DNA from: Farysia itapuensis
Taxonomy: Eukaryota; Basidiomycota; Ustilaginomycetes; Ustilaginales; Ustilaginaceae
NCBI GenBank assembly: GCA_023212645.1
Contig: JALBYC010000006.1
Location: forward strand, 434,001 to 498,000
Length of the DNA stretch: 64,000 bases
Direction of reading: 5' to 3'
In this document: positions 1 through 9,903 of the stretch, one piece after another
Position numbering within the stretch: the stretch's first letter is position 1
How the letters are laid out: the number at the start of each line of letters is the position of its first letter
Program-made: the position numbers and the translations under genes
Notes under the pieces: model-generated
Told to the model about the DNA's origin: nothing
Database searches by the model: none
What the model saw: only the letters and a program-made list of their open reading frames with translations

Positions 1-156
1 ATGCCCGAAAGCTGGCTCAACGAACCAGAAAGACGCTCTCGAGATGCCGTCTTCACACAGGCCGAGACCTTTGTCAACTGGGCATGGAATGGATCGCACT
101 CTGCCGACAAACCCGCATCCAACACAATCGCTGAACAAAGTATGACCGTGACATAA
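1..156 (+). CDS. 3' end of an unknown gene (partial, cut by window edge)
   Basis: Frame 1 is open from the first base to a TAA at 154-156 and gives about 51 residues, with a protein-like stretch DAVFTQAETFVNWAWNG near the middle. The other two forward frames also stay open for about 140 bases, so frame choice is not certain; frame 1 is preferred for its composition and because it runs longest. The ATG at base 1 is probably internal and the gene most likely extends to the left of the window. No domain is recognised. It would be convergent with the small minus-strand gene ending at 192. Confidence 0.45.
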   Translation: MPESWLNEPERRSRDAVFTQAETFVNWAWNGSHSADKPASNTIAEQSMTVT

Positions 157-191
157 ATTGCGTGTGCAATCACCCAATGTAACTACTCTTT

Positions 192-713
192 CTACTTGGC
201 GGGAAGCGGGAGACCGAAGAGTCCGTCCATGGCTTGCAGCCACTCGTCAGGGGTGCATTGCGGCGCTGGCCCTTGGCTGCGATCGTTGACATCGACGCCC
301 ACTTTGGCCCACGACTCGCGGATCTCCACATCTCTATACGTGGGTGGAGCAGTTGATACGGTGTCTTGCTTCTTGCTGGAGAAAATACGACCAAGGAAGC
401 ATTTCTTGCCGCTCAATTTTGCCGGGGACAGTTCCGTCAGCCTCGAGCTCGAAGGGTTATAAGATGGAGGCGAGCCAGCAGACGAGCTTGCGTTGTCACT
501 GACAAAGCACTGCATTAACAGAAAAATGCAACACGATTAGCAAAAGTTCCTGCTCGCGCTATCATCGGATACACTTACAAAGTCGCCCTGACTGCAGGAG
601 CTGGTGGGGGAATATGCGGCTTCGGACTTCTCGTCCTGGGTTTCGTGCGTGCTGTGGTGCATGTTGTCGAACTCGATGGGCATGCTGAGCGCTTCAGAGA
701 TACACATTGTCAT
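192..713 (-). CDS. Small PPxY-motif protein, two exons, function unknown
   Basis: Two exons on the minus strand, 579..713 and 192..509, are joined across a 69-nt phase-0 intron (510..578) with a GTAAGT donor and TGCAG acceptor. The product is about 150 aa, hydrophilic and Ser-rich, with no signal peptide or membrane segment. Two proline-tyrosine motifs, SPPSYNPS and APPTYRDV, lie in exon 2; such PPxY motifs are the known ligands of WW domains in Rsp5/Nedd4-type ubiquitin ligases, so an adaptor role is possible but only inferred. The start at 713 is chosen because a TATATA element sits about 90 bases upstream; longer open frame to 884 exists. The C-terminal part is richer in Trp and charged residues. 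No family recognised. Confidence 0.6.
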
Positions 714-1231
714 GGAAGAAGGTGTGCTTGGTGGATTGGGATGGAAGTGGGTGAGAGATGAGATTTTGGAGAGAAGGCAGCGTACCTTTTGGCGCTGTCT
801 ATATAGCTTCTTGGACCTCGCCATCCTCTTACAATGTGATGAGACGCGTGACATTTGTCGATGATGGCGTTGACAGCAGCGCACCTACGTAAGTATCGCG
901 GTATTGGATCAGATGTCTGACATTTTGCGCTATGACCTCCTGCCGACGAATTGCCGCAATGAAAGGATCAGCACAATGGCAGACAACAGGAGACCGTACG
1001 CTGGCGTCCCCACACACGCAGGTACACACGCAGGCGTACAGGCTGCACATTTCATATACACGTCTGTCTTGGCGATGATCAAGGACGATCAATGTGTCGC
1101 TATGCTTATCCTGAATCGTCAAATCGTGGACCCATCGAGCTCGCCCTGCATACATTTGGTCAAGCAGTTGAAATCTGTATTTCTAAAGACAAAAGGAGTG
1201 ATGCTACTGCGACAAAGAACGTGTGATTCGT
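714..1231. other. Intergenic region between the PPxY gene and the GH45 gene
   Basis: This is the promoter side of the PPxY gene and the 3' flank of the GH45 gene. It contains a short CA-rich stretch with the unit CACACGCAGG repeated imperfectly near 1012-1040. No convincing coding frame was found. Confidence 0.4.
799..806 (-). promoter_or_regulatory. TATA-like element of the PPxY gene
   Basis: On the minus strand the sequence reads GCTATATAGAC, about 90 bases upstream of the ATG at 713. It supports that start over the longer frame beginning at 884. Confidence 0.4.
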
Positions 1232-2113
1232 CTATTTGTGGTGCTTTCGAGGATTGTAATGAAGCACATGCTTGGCTTGGTAGCCACCACCTCCGCAGAC
1301 ACTTCGGTCGGGCATGTAGTTGTCTGGTGCTGGGGCAGCCGAGCCATCGTTGGCAACATTGAAAACGGGCTGCTTCTGATCATCCCTTCTCTGGCAGCCG
1401 GATCGGTCAATATGGCCTTTGGAGCATCGTACTCGTCGAGGAGCCGAGACGAGCTCGGGAGAGTTGCCCCAGTTCCGGAACTTCCAATTACAGCCAGCTT
1501 GCAGATCATGGGGTAGGTTGGCACAGCCAGCAGCGTTTTGGTCCAAACCACCGTACTGTTTGCCCCAGGACGAAGTGTCAGTCTTCCACTGCGAAGAACA
1601 GCCTTGCGTTTGGTATCCGACTCCCATGCCCGGCACGAGAATGTCGAAGCTGTCGGCGGCAAGATCGCCACCATCATTGATGACTTGTAGGAAGAGGGTG
1701 TTGATTTTGCCTTCCTTTGAGCCCTTAAATTCAGCTACGTAGCATCCGCACTCAGTATCTTCTTCGGGGTGCGAAGAGGGGAAAGCTGCAAAAGCATAGC
1801 CCAGGGATCCGTTTTGCTCGTCAGCCCATGGCTGTTGACAGCTGCATTGGTACTCGAAGCCGCCGCCACAGCCGCTCGAATTCGAATCTTCGCGTCGAGG
1901 TCCAGTGACAAGCGTTCTGCCGTCAGCAGCGCAGACGTTGACAGGATTGTATACATCAGCCTTGCCTTTCCAGCTGCCAGAGGGCTTGCAGCAGTCCCAG
2001 TACATTGTTGCTCTTGATGCTTCTGTGACCGGCACAGTGAAAGCCAGCATCGCGCTAAACGCCAGCGTCATCAGCATCATCTTGTTCTTGCCAAAAGTCA
2101 TTGAGGTAGACAT
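1232..2113 (-). CDS. Secreted endoglucanase, glycoside hydrolase family 45
   Basis: A 293-aa protein with an N-terminal hydrophobic signal (about residues 10-32, likely cut near TEAS). It carries the GH45 signature ATMYWDCCKPS, in which Asp40 is the expected catalytic base, and later DSFDILVPGMGVG, where Asp157 sits at the position of the catalytic acid, preceded by the conserved NDGGDL. Many paired cysteines fit the GH45 six-stranded barrel. GH45 enzymes cut beta-1,4-glucan inside cellulose chains; in smuts the family is represented by the egl1-type endoglucanase, so a secreted, host cell-wall-related role is expected. There is no cellulose-binding module; after the catalytic domain comes a charged tail ending in a His/Lys cluster (RKHHK). 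The gene has no intron in the coding region. A strong TATATATAAA lies 157 bases upstream. Confidence 0.9.
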   Translation of the reverse strand: MSTSMTFGKNKMMLMTLAFSAMLAFTVPVTEASRATMYWDCCKPSGSWKGKADVYNPVNVCAADGRTLVTGPRREDSNSSGCGGGFEYQCSCQQPWADEQNGSLGYAFAAFPSSHPEEDTECGCYVAEFKGSKEGKINTLFLQVINDGGDLAADSFDILVPGMGVGYQTQGCSSQWKTDTSSWGKQYGGLDQNAAGCANLPHDLQAGCNWKFRNWGNSPELVSAPRRVRCSKGHIDRSGCQRRDDQKQPVFNVANDGSAAPAPDNYMPDRSVCGGGGYQAKHVLHYNPRKHHK

Positions 2114-2269
2114 GATAAAATATGAGGGAGAAGTCAGAGTCCTGTCAAAGGTTTCTGTAAGTAGGAGAGATAGACTTGCACAGCAGGTCGGGGAGGACTA
2201 TGAGACGAGCCAAGAATTGATATCGGTCAACGATAGGGTGAGAGTGTAGACTCATGCTTGTGACTCAGC

Positions 2270-2281
2270 TTTATATATATA
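2270..2281 (-). promoter_or_regulatory. TATA box of the GH45 gene
   Basis: Minus-strand TATATATAAA about 157 bases before the ATG at 2113, the strongest TATA element in the window, fitting an inducible secreted enzyme gene. Confidence 0.55.
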
Positions 2282-2603
2282 GGAAACCTGATCCTGAAGC
2301 AATGTGTACCTGTACACGGCACTGCTGCTAGACAAGATGAACAGCGCACAGACGGGTGGCGACACGAGCCGACTCATGAAGTTTGGCGTAAGCTCGTGTC
2401 GTGATCGACGCGTGACACCTCTGTACGACTGATAGCGCCCTCTTTTTAGTCTATCCGCTAGCAACGTTTCGAGCTCTTATTAAGTCTGCCGATCGAGACT
2501 TCCGCTCCTCCAGCGGGATCAGTGAGATGAAGCTACGCAGCTGTGAGGCAACCGCTTACCGAGAAGACAAGCGCTAAGGGCCGCCGTCACGCCGCCAAGT
2601 GGC
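2282..2603. other. Promoter region between GH45 and NUP192
   Basis: Divergent intergenic DNA. Nothing coding is convincing apart from short frames. It presumably carries upstream elements of GH45 and the NUP192 promoter. Confidence 0.35.
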
Positions 2604-5600
2604 ATGGTGGCAAGTGGGTTGAGCGAGAATGTTAGACCTCGATTTGGCCCGATCACAGATTTTGACACTTCTTCGCGACGTTCGCGACGTTCGTTCAACG
2701 TTCGACGTTCCCGACGAGGATCCTTCTGTCCAACTTGTCCAACTGTACACCGTCGCCTGCGGTTTGTGCGCAAAAACATCCGTTTCGGCATTTGCAGAGA
2801 CAGACTCGGCGTCAAGTCTTTGACCAGGATGCCAGTCTCTGTTTTCCAGCCTGCTCGGTTCGAGCGGGTGCACAGAGTCATTAACGAAGCAGCATCGAAT
2901 CCGGTGCGCCTATCTCGGTCGAATGACTGGTTCGTGATAGTAGACAGAAGTCGTTCTGACTTTGCCGACCTCGGTCGAGTCAAGCCACCATCCGATGCTG
3001 AGCGAAAGGAGATCGAGTCGGGTCGAATCACAATTGATGGCCAGTCTCAAAACATCAATGCCGACTTCGCACAGCAATCTCTCTTGCTCGCCCGCGAGCT
3101 CAACGTCTCGGAGCACTACGCCGCGTCCCTACTTCAACAAGGACTGGCTGGTCGAGCGAAATGGGCTCGACCAGCTGTGGAAGTAGCGTGCATCCTCTAC
3201 TACCGAGAACGTCTGGCCTTGCTAGCCTGCCTCAAGGATCTACTGCGCAATGCTCTCACCCTTCCCTTTGAGCAGGATCCAGAATCTCAGCGCATGGGCA
3301 TCAAAATGGAGCAGCTCGTAGAGTCACTGGTCTCACAAGAGATATCGAACGGTACCGCTTCTTCGCAATCAAATATCACCCTTCCGGAGAGAGTCCTCTT
3401 GGAAATAGACAACGTCAAGCAGGCTGCTGCCCGCACAAAAGCTTCACTCGAATCGGGCAACTCGTCTTTGGCAAGTCAGAGCATTCAGACACAAACGTCT
3501 GGCTTCCTTGGGCTTGGCACCAGTCAGTCTGCCCAAGCTGCGCCCACCGCTGGTCCTGCTGGAGGCCGTTTGGGTGACGAGATTCAGCTGGAAAGACTTG
3601 GCTGGATGAGGGAGGAGCGACGCGAGCTTGGACATATCCTCTACCTGTTGTCTATATCCTCGCTTCTTTCGGCCGCCCACATCACAGGCCTCTTACGCTG
3701 GCTCGCGGCAGTCTCGGCTGAGACCTACGACGAGATGACCATCTATGTGCTCACCGCCCTTCTCGGCGCTCTTGACACTAGTCCAGACGCCAGACTCGCT
3801 ATGCTGGAGCGTGCCAGTCGTGGCACCTTGCGCAGGACTGTTGAAAGTCTCCTTGACGACGACAGCTTCATTGCTGCCACACATGCTGACATTGGCAAGC
3901 TCAAGTGGGGTCTCGGCGAGCTAGGAAGTGTCGTGGCTCTACAATGGTCCATCTTTCTTGTCGAATCGTTCTCGCGCAACACCAGCTTCCGTAGCCAACT
4001 CTCGATCTCAGACGAACATATCCAGGATCTGGTCCTGCAATCCATCACAGGCACATCCTTGGTCAAAAACACATCCAGCACTTTACAAGGCATTTCCGGC
4101 AGTGCTCTCATATTCCTCGTAGTCCGCGTGCTCGCCTTCCGTCAGAAGACGCTCGACGTGCTCTACGGAGAGGAAGAAGCAGTTGGGGCAGACTCAGACG
4201 CTGCTGCGGACCTAATCGATGCCAACGGCTGGGACGAAGAGGTCGATGTAGAATATCGTGAATACGTTGTGCAGCAGATCCAGAACTTGACCATTGGTCT
4301 CACGTCCATCATGCTACCTCTACTCCGGCGTATTCAAAGGTCAGAGGAAGACGCTGCATTTGCCTTGTCCAGAGGCAGCAACAGTCGCATGAGTGTGTCT
4401 CTGCCTAAGGAAAGGCGTTACGACATTGAGGCACTCTTCGACCTCGTCGCCCTACTCTGTCGCGGACGGTCGGAAGCCGGCCTTCCCTTCTGGCGCGGCT
4501 CTGATAATCGCACCACACGTTTCCTTGCCTGGGCTATCGACGTAAGAGAGCCGGGCCACCAGCGAGCGTTGCTCAACATGTTGGCTGCCATGTCCTCTGG
4601 CCCACAAAGCGCAAGTCAAGCGTACGCTCTTCTCGATCAGGAAAGCTCTCAGGGTGGCGATGGCCGACTCGTATCCTGGACTCGGTTCTTCGAGTGGATC
4701 ACCTACTATGTTGACACCTTTCATCAAGCGGTGTCTAGTGGCAGCTTCAATCCGGCCAATTATCATACGGTAGCCATGCCGAAGAACGAAGAGATGTTGT
4801 TGATCGGCTTCGTACGCCTCTTCCGCAACGTCATCTACTTCTCGAGTCCAGCAAGAGATGCGCTTATGGCGCATTCCGAGTACAACGCTTTGGACCGTCT
4901 GTTCTCCCTCTTAACGTGTCCAGTGCCAGTCGAGCTCAAGGCGAGCATTCTTGATGCCTTGGCGGCTTTCGCACGCAACGTCGGTGTTCAAAGCGCCAGC
5001 TTTTCTTCCATTGCGACCCAACTTTGGGACCGCCTTGATGCGTGTGGGCTTGTCCCCGTTACTGAAGCATCTAAAGCTCGCAGCATGGCCACTTTTGGCA
5101 CCGCATTCCGCCCAATGAGCTCGAAAGGCGTTCTGTACGAGCTTGACAGCTTCGAGGTGCCACTGCGTACGTTCCCCGGCTCAACCAGCTTTGTCAACTT
5201 CCTCAAAGCACTTGTGCAGCTACCATCTGCCCCGCCCAAAAGCGTAGGAGGTCTTCTGTCTACGCAGACACCGGCGCCAGCCACCGCTAACCCGTTCAGC
5301 TCCATTGTCAGCTTTCAACAACAAGCTCCGCATCTATCACAGCAGCAGCAGACCCGGTCGGTGGAACCATATGTCGGCTTCATCATTGATCAGGTGTTGC
5401 TCAAGGCGCGCACGCGCGAGTACGCAGAGCCGGCTGAGCAATGGCGCGTAGTATCGTCGTGTCTTGACTTTGTAGACAGATCGTTGCGTTCCTATGACCT
5501 GTCCGCTCTTCTCAACACTACGGAAGGTGCCGATGTTGTCTCCGAGCCCGCGATCTTGGCGCAGCTGGCGTCTCACCCCGGCTTCTTCCTCATGAAGCGC

Positions 5601-8600
5601 CTGCTGACCGGAACGAATCTGGTTGGCGAGCTACTAGGTATATTGATTCCAGGCTCGGGCGTCGCTGCCTTTGAAGCTATCAACCAAAATCGCGCAAGCA
5701 CTCTATTCTACGGCAGCTCGATCCGCCATATTCTGAGTATTTTGGAGCGTGTGCTTCGGAACCAGGACCTTTTCGCCCAAGTTCTGATCCCGACCTTGAT
5801 AGACACCTCCATCAGTGGAGTCACGTTGCCTTTCGACGTATCTGCGCGCGTCGGGAACTCGGGCGCGTACAGTAGCTTTGACTTGCAATTGTTACATGCA
5901 CACGAATCGGTGGTGCAGATCGCATTGCTGGTCAACTGCTCCCGCGACGACATTGCGCTCCTCTCCGTACGCCTCTTGACGTTGATTGCACAAACAACGG
6001 CTTTCAGTGCCGTCGATCGATTCGGTGAAATGGGCTATCGACGCAAGATGAATCGACTCGTTGGTCTGCTCGAGATGAGCGACGAAGCCGGTCGTGTCAA
6101 GGCTGGCTACGTCGGACGGCTCGAGGCTGAACCATCTCCAGATGCAAACACAAGAACCACAGAAGCACTAATAGCTTTGACTGCGGCCGACGACTCGGAT
6201 GATATCGACCTGCAAAGTTCAACGGGAGCATTCGCGGGCGATGCTGTTGAAGCCATCCAGATTGCCATACTCAACCTGCTCCTGAGCAATACTGAGCCGC
6301 ACCAACCCGCGCCTAACGTCGCTCACTTGCTTTTGGGCTACGATTTGCGTGCTGTCCGACCAGAGGAACAAGTCATCGCTGATCCTGACTCTGCAGCCGG
6401 CGCGTTGAGCGCCATTCACGCCATCCTGACCCTCCTCCGTCCCGAAGAAAGTGATTCGAGCGTACAGCTCCTTACTCTCGCGGAGCGCTCGCCTGTCTTT
6501 GCCGAAAAGTGCTATGCACTCATGCTCCGACTCTGCACACATCCGTTCACAAGTGCTGCCACACTGCGCTACCTACGCACACAAGAAGATTTTGTAGTTC
6601 AACAGCTGCGTACTCTCTCGCTGGTCCCAGCCGAGCGGGGTGCTCTCACGTCTGGGTCGGCTGCTCTGGGGGTCGTGCAGTATACAGACGGAAACATGCT
6701 AGAAACCACGATCGACCGCGTCATTGCTTCACTTCGAATGCGCGCATCACTTTTGGATCTCACTGCTTTGGAACTGCATGCGCTCCTCAATGCTGGCACT
6801 CATGCCCGTGCGGCACGCGTCGTTGCAGCGCTGTTTGGTCCCAATGCAACCCTCGGCGGTACGGACGGCGACGAGAGCGCAGATGGCGATGACCTGCTGC
6901 TTGGCACCGAGCGCGATTTCCGTCTCGGTGCTAACGGAGGTGAGACGAGAATCTTTGGCGGTGTCCGCTTCCAGGAGATGCTTCAAAGCCTCGATTTCGA
7001 GTGGTACGACGACCGTGAATCGCTCGGCCAGGCCATCCATGTCATCACTCCTGAGCAGCTCGAGGTTGCCAAGCGTCCGGACTCCGCAACTGGACCTCGC
7101 ACGTACGATCTCAAGGCTGTGCTTGCCGTCCTTATGCGGGAGAAGACGATTCTACAGCAAAAGGGGAGTCTGCGCGACGCAGGGCAGACAGACCCGTTCC
7201 TAGAGCAAGCTGCCTATGTGCTCCAGTGGGCCAGCGCTCAGAATGCCAAGAAGGCTGTCTCTTTCTCTCGCCGTCGTGTCTTACAAGCTTGGCGCCACGC
7301 ACTTGACATGGTACTAGCGCGAGCTACAGGCCTGCTCAGGGTCGAGATACGATCCTCGCTCATCTTTGATTGTCTCTCAGAGCTGTTGCCGCGCATTTCT
7401 GCACCGTCGAGCGAAGCTAGCCTCGACGCACCCTCTGCGGATCTTGTAGCAGGGGCCGTTCTCTCCCTGTTGACTTCTTTGCGACAGCACCGTGTCGAGA
7501 TGAACGCCAGTGCCTTTGATCTTGACTCCGCTGACGCGCTGCCGGTCGACCGCCTCATCGCGATTCTTCGCGCCCTGATCGACTCGATCCTTCGCCTAGA
7601 GACAACAACATTGGCTAGAGGCAATCTGTACTCAGCCTTGATCAACTTCCTGCAACTAGTGAAGGCGTCGACCAGCAACTCTGGCTCAGATGCCGACAAG
7701 GACACTTCGTCGGTCATCGCAAGCGACCGGGATGACACCATGTCGATGGGCGGCTTCTCAAACGTCAGCAGTAGCGGGCGAGGACAAAACACCAATTTGG
7801 AGGCTCGTACAAAGGTTTTGCTCATCTCCCACGCCGAGCGTCTTGTCGACGTACTTGGTCGTGACGCTTTGGACGCCAGTGATCTGTCAAAGACCATTTC
7901 GTTCACACTGCTCGACCGGCTTTGTGCGCTCGACAGTCCGCCTGCACATTCGTCTTCGCGTCGTGGCGGCTCCAAGAGCCTGGACCTGCTAGAGCGCAAG
8001 GGTTACATCAAGAGCTTCGTTACCGCCTTGCGCGATTCCGACTTGGCGCTGCAAGAGACTCTGCGTCCTGACCCATCCAGTCTCAACGCTATCTATGTGT
8101 ACGAGGCACGACTGGCGTTCTTCAACCGGCTTGCCCAATCTCGTGAGGGAGCAGAAAAGCTTCTTAGCGCTCGTATCTTTGACACCTTCGCTCAAGCTGA
8201 TTTCTTGGCAGCTCGACCCGACCAAGATCAGGACTTTGTCGATTTGGACAGCTTCCTCCCTGCGGCCACGGAACGCTACAACGCGCTGCTGATGCCGGTG
8301 CTGCAATTGTCTGTCAGTATTCTCGCCAGCACCTCGGTGTCCTCCTCTTTGGCCGCTGCGTCGACCCAAGGCACCTATGGCATTTCCAAAGCACTTGCAC
8401 CCTCTTCGACGCATGCAGCACCGAGACACGCGGTGACACTGCTGACAGCACACCGCGATGCGTTCCTAGCGATTCTGCGAGCACCTGTCCAAGAGTTCTG
8501 CTCGTATGCTCAGTTAAGTCAGGCTCATTTGGTGGTGTCTATGTTTGTCTTTATTCTGCCTACCTTGGACGACGATGCTCAACGCGCACCCAATCCGCTG

Positions 8601-9617
8601 GCGCCATTCCACTCGGCTATTCTGGCATTTGCCGCAACCTACCTGGACGCCCAGTCTTGGAAAGCACGCGTGGTGCCCGTCAGCGACGCGGAAAGAGAAG
8701 AAGCTCGACAGATTTCCGTCAATGCTCGAGCGAGCAGTGAAGGCGCTACTGAGGACGAAACGGCTTTCGACGCTAAGGTCAGCAGTATGGTCGTGCGTAT
8801 GCAGATGACGTTGCTTTCCTACCTCGAAGGTGCAAGCGAGGCTAGGGGCAATGTTTCTGCTCGAACGCGACCAGTACTTACTCCTTCGCTCGTATCGAAC
8901 CGGGAAAGGTCGCGCACTCCGTACGCCGCCTACGACGATGGAGACGTGTCCAACACGATGCCATCAGGCTACCTACGTTCACAGCAGCGCATTTCGGCCG
9001 CTGGATCCAACGTCCCAAGTCTCGGCACGCTGGTCAGTGCCGTTGAGGACTACACTGACTCAGTCAATCAAGATCTGCAGTCGCTCGAAAACACAGCCTC
9101 GCTTCTCGAAAATGTGGACGGGGTCCGACAAGACGAAGTGGACGAGATCGTGCGCGACCTTGATGGGTTCTCGCGCATAATGGGTGGTGAAGTGACCGAC
9201 ATGGCTCCCTCTCAGCGTCGATCTGTCGCCACCCGCGAGCTCAGAGCAAGGAAAGCGATGCTCAAAGCGTCCGTCACTTCCAAACTCGATGCCATCGAAC
9301 TCGCGCTTGTACTCCTCATTCGCCACATTGACTATTTCACGACAGCCGTCGCCGCTGACAGCAACTCGATCACCAACAATTTGCTCCAGCCAACGCTTGG
9401 CAGCGCAGCCCAGCGCGCTGATACGCTCGCTTTCCAGCAGTTTTCAGCAGACAGATCAGGCATGATGGCCGCTATGGCCGAGACCCTCCTTCCCATCATT
9501 GAAGACAAAATCGGCTTCCTCATCTTGCCACCCACTCTCGTCACGAACGCACGCGAACGCCACAGCTTCCTCCAAATGGCCGGCCGTAGACTCGCTAGCT
9601 TCTTCACCTCCGAGTAG
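2604..9617 (+). CDS. NUP192: Nucleoporin Nup192/Nup205, inner ring of the nuclear pore
   Basis: A very long frame (2337 aa if read from 2604) made almost wholly of helical repeats, as in the Nup192/Nup205 scaffold of the inner pore ring, which binds Nic96/Nup93 and Nup53. The family hallmark is visible near the N terminus: an SGRITIDGQS stretch followed by FAQQSLLLARELNVSEHYA and a helix around ILYYRERLALL. The length is somewhat above the usual 1,700-2,000 residues; several low-complexity linkers (poly-Ser near residue 1700, a QQQQTRS segment near 915) account for part of this. The first about 75 residues in this frame are unusually Arg-rich (RRSRRSFNVRRSRRG) and do not look like the family; the true first exon is probably 2629..2761 in another frame, spliced to 2836. 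From about 2850 onward the assignment is firm. The gene stands alone and is followed by a tRNA gene. Confidence 0.92.
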   Translation: MVASGLSENVRPRFGPITDFDTSSRRSRRSFNVRRSRRGSFCPTCPTVHRRLRFVRKNIRFGICRDRLGVKSLTRMPVSVFQPARFERVHRVINEAASNPVRLSRSNDWFVIVDRSRSDFADLGRVKPPSDAERKEIESGRITIDGQSQNINADFAQQSLLLARELNVSEHYAASLLQQGLAGRAKWARPAVEVACILYYRERLALLACLKDLLRNALTLPFEQDPESQRMGIKMEQLVESLVSQEISNGTASSQSNITLPERVLLEIDNVKQAAARTKASLESGNSSLASQSIQTQTSGFLGLGTSQSAQAAPTAGPAGGRLGDEIQLERLGWMREERRELGHILYLLSISSLLSAAHITGLLRWLAAVSAETYDEMTIYVLTALLGALDTSPDARLAMLERASRGTLRRTVESLLDDDSFIAATHADIGKLKWGLGELGSVVALQWSIFLVESFSRNTSFRSQLSISDEHIQDLVLQSITGTSLVKNTSSTLQGISGSALIFLVVRVLAFRQKTLDVLYGEEEAVGADSDAAADLIDANGWDEEVDVEYREYVVQQIQNLTIGLTSIMLPLLRRIQRSEEDAAFALSRGSNSRMSVSLPKERRYDIEALFDLVALLCRGRSEAGLPFWRGSDNRTTRFLAWAIDVREPGHQRALLNMLAAMSSGPQSASQAYALLDQESSQGGDGRLVSWTRFFEWITYYVDTFHQAVSSGSFNPANYHTVAMPKNEEMLLIGFVRLFRNVIYFSSPARDALMAHSEYNALDRLFSLLTCPVPVELKASILDALAAFARNVGVQSASFSSIATQLWDRLDACGLVPVTEASKARSMATFGTAFRPMSSKGVLYELDSFEVPLRTFPGSTSFVNFLKALVQLPSAPPKSVGGLLSTQTPAPATANPFSSIVSFQQQAPHLSQQQQTRSVEPYVGFIIDQVLLKARTREYAEPAEQWRVVSSCLDFVDRSLRSYDLSALLNTTEGADVVSEPAILAQLASHPGFFLMKRLLTGTNLVGELLGILIPGSGVAAFEAINQNRASTLFYGSSIRHILSILERVLRNQDLFAQVLIPTLIDTSISGVTLPFDVSARVGNSGAYSSFDLQLLHAHESVVQIALLVNCSRDDIALLSVRLLTLIAQTTAFSAVDRFGEMGYRRKMNRLVGLLEMSDEAGRVKAGYVGRLEAEPSPDANTRTTEALIALTAADDSDDIDLQSSTGAFAGDAVEAIQIAILNLLLSNTEPHQPAPNVAHLLLGYDLRAVRPEEQVIADPDSAAGALSAIHAILTLLRPEESDSSVQLLTLAERSPVFAEKCYALMLRLCTHPFTSAATLRYLRTQEDFVVQQLRTLSLVPAERGALTSGSAALGVVQYTDGNMLETTIDRVIASLRMRASLLDLTALELHALLNAGTHARAARVVAALFGPNATLGGTDGDESADGDDLLLGTERDFRLGANGGETRIFGGVRFQEMLQSLDFEWYDDRESLGQAIHVITPEQLEVAKRPDSATGPRTYDLKAVLAVLMREKTILQQKGSLRDAGQTDPFLEQAAYVLQWASAQNAKKAVSFSRRRVLQAWRHALDMVLARATGLLRVEIRSSLIFDCLSELLPRISAPSSEASLDAPSADLVAGAVLSLLTSLRQHRVEMNASAFDLDSADALPVDRLIAILRALIDSILRLETTTLARGNLYSALINFLQLVKASTSNSGSDADKDTSSVIASDRDDTMSMGGFSNVSSSGRGQNTNLEARTKVLLISHAERLVDVLGRDALDASDLSKTISFTLLDRLCALDSPPAHSSSRRGGSKSLDLLERKGYIKSFVTALRDSDLALQETLRPDPSSLNAIYVYEARLAFFNRLAQSREGAEKLLSARIFDTFAQADFLAARPDQDQDFVDLDSFLPAATERYNALLMPVLQLSVSILASTSVSSSLAAASTQGTYGISKALAPSSTHAAPRHAVTLLTAHRDAFLAILRAPVQEFCSYAQLSQAHLVVSMFVFILPTLDDDAQRAPNPLAPFHSAILAFAATYLDAQSWKARVVPVSDAEREEARQISVNARASSEGATEDETAFDAKVSSMVVRMQMTLLSYLEGASEARGNVSARTRPVLTPSLVSNRERSRTPYAAYDDGDVSNTMPSGYLRSQQRISAAGSNVPSLGTLVSAVEDYTDSVNQDLQSLENTASLLENVDGVRQDEVDEIVRDLDGFSRIMGGEVTDMAPSQRRSVATRELRARKAMLKASVTSKLDAIELALVLLIRHIDYFTTAVAADSNSITNNLLQPTLGSAAQRADTLAFQQFSADRSGMMAAMAETLLPIIEDKIGFLILPPTLVTNARERHSFLQMAGRRLASFFTSE
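2673..2713 (+). repeat. Short imperfect CGACGTT repeats
   Basis: The unit TTCGCGACG / TTCGACG recurs about five times in 40 bases at the 5' end of NUP192. It explains the odd Arg/Ser run in one frame. Confidence 0.5.
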
Positions 9618-9787
9618 TTCCCCATTCTTACGTAATATTCAATCAGGTCACACGAATCATGGCTCATTGGCCTGCAGTGTTACTCGAATTAGTCCATGGA
9701 TCGGTACTGAAAAGCTTGTATTGAAGTGTGAGATCGATCCAAATTTGGGCTATATATACACTATACTATGTCCGTTTCTCATAGAAC

Positions 9788-9890
9788 TCCGAATTAGTTT
9801 AGTGGCTATGACGGCGCCTTGTCAAAATCTCTTTGACCAGCGTTCTCCGCTTGTTCGGCGCAGACCCGGGTTCAATTCCCGGATTTGGAG
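9788..9890 (+). tRNA. tRNA-Asp (anticodon GTC) with 31-nt intron
   Basis: The seven-base acceptor TCCGAAT pairs with ATTTGGA (one G-T wobble), leaving discriminator G at 9890, as expected for tRNA-Asp. The D arm begins TAGTTTAGTGG. The anticodon stem GCGCC pairs with GGCGC at 9857-9861, and the loop reads TTGTCA..C with anticodon GTC at 9821-9823. A 31-nt intron (9825..9855) sits one base 3' of the anticodon, the standard site for nuclear tRNA introns. The T arm CCGGG-TTCAATT-CCCGG is perfect. Mature length is 72 nt. An identical copy, intron included, lies inverted at 14141-14243. Confidence 0.93.
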
Positions 9891-9896
9891 CATTTC

Positions 9897-9903
9897 TTTT
9901 TTT
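9897..9903 (+). terminator. Pol III terminator (T7 run)
   Basis: A run of seven T residues begins seven bases after the tRNA-Asp gene, the usual RNA polymerase III stop signal. Confidence 0.75.

Noticed and set aside
2904..2947. Second small intron in NUP192
   Set aside because: Only 44 nt, donor and acceptor phases disagree, and the main frame is open through it.
7238..7999. 253-codon minus-strand open frame
   Set aside because: Lies wholly opposite NUP192 coding sequence; Arg/Ser-rich composition typical of an antisense shadow.
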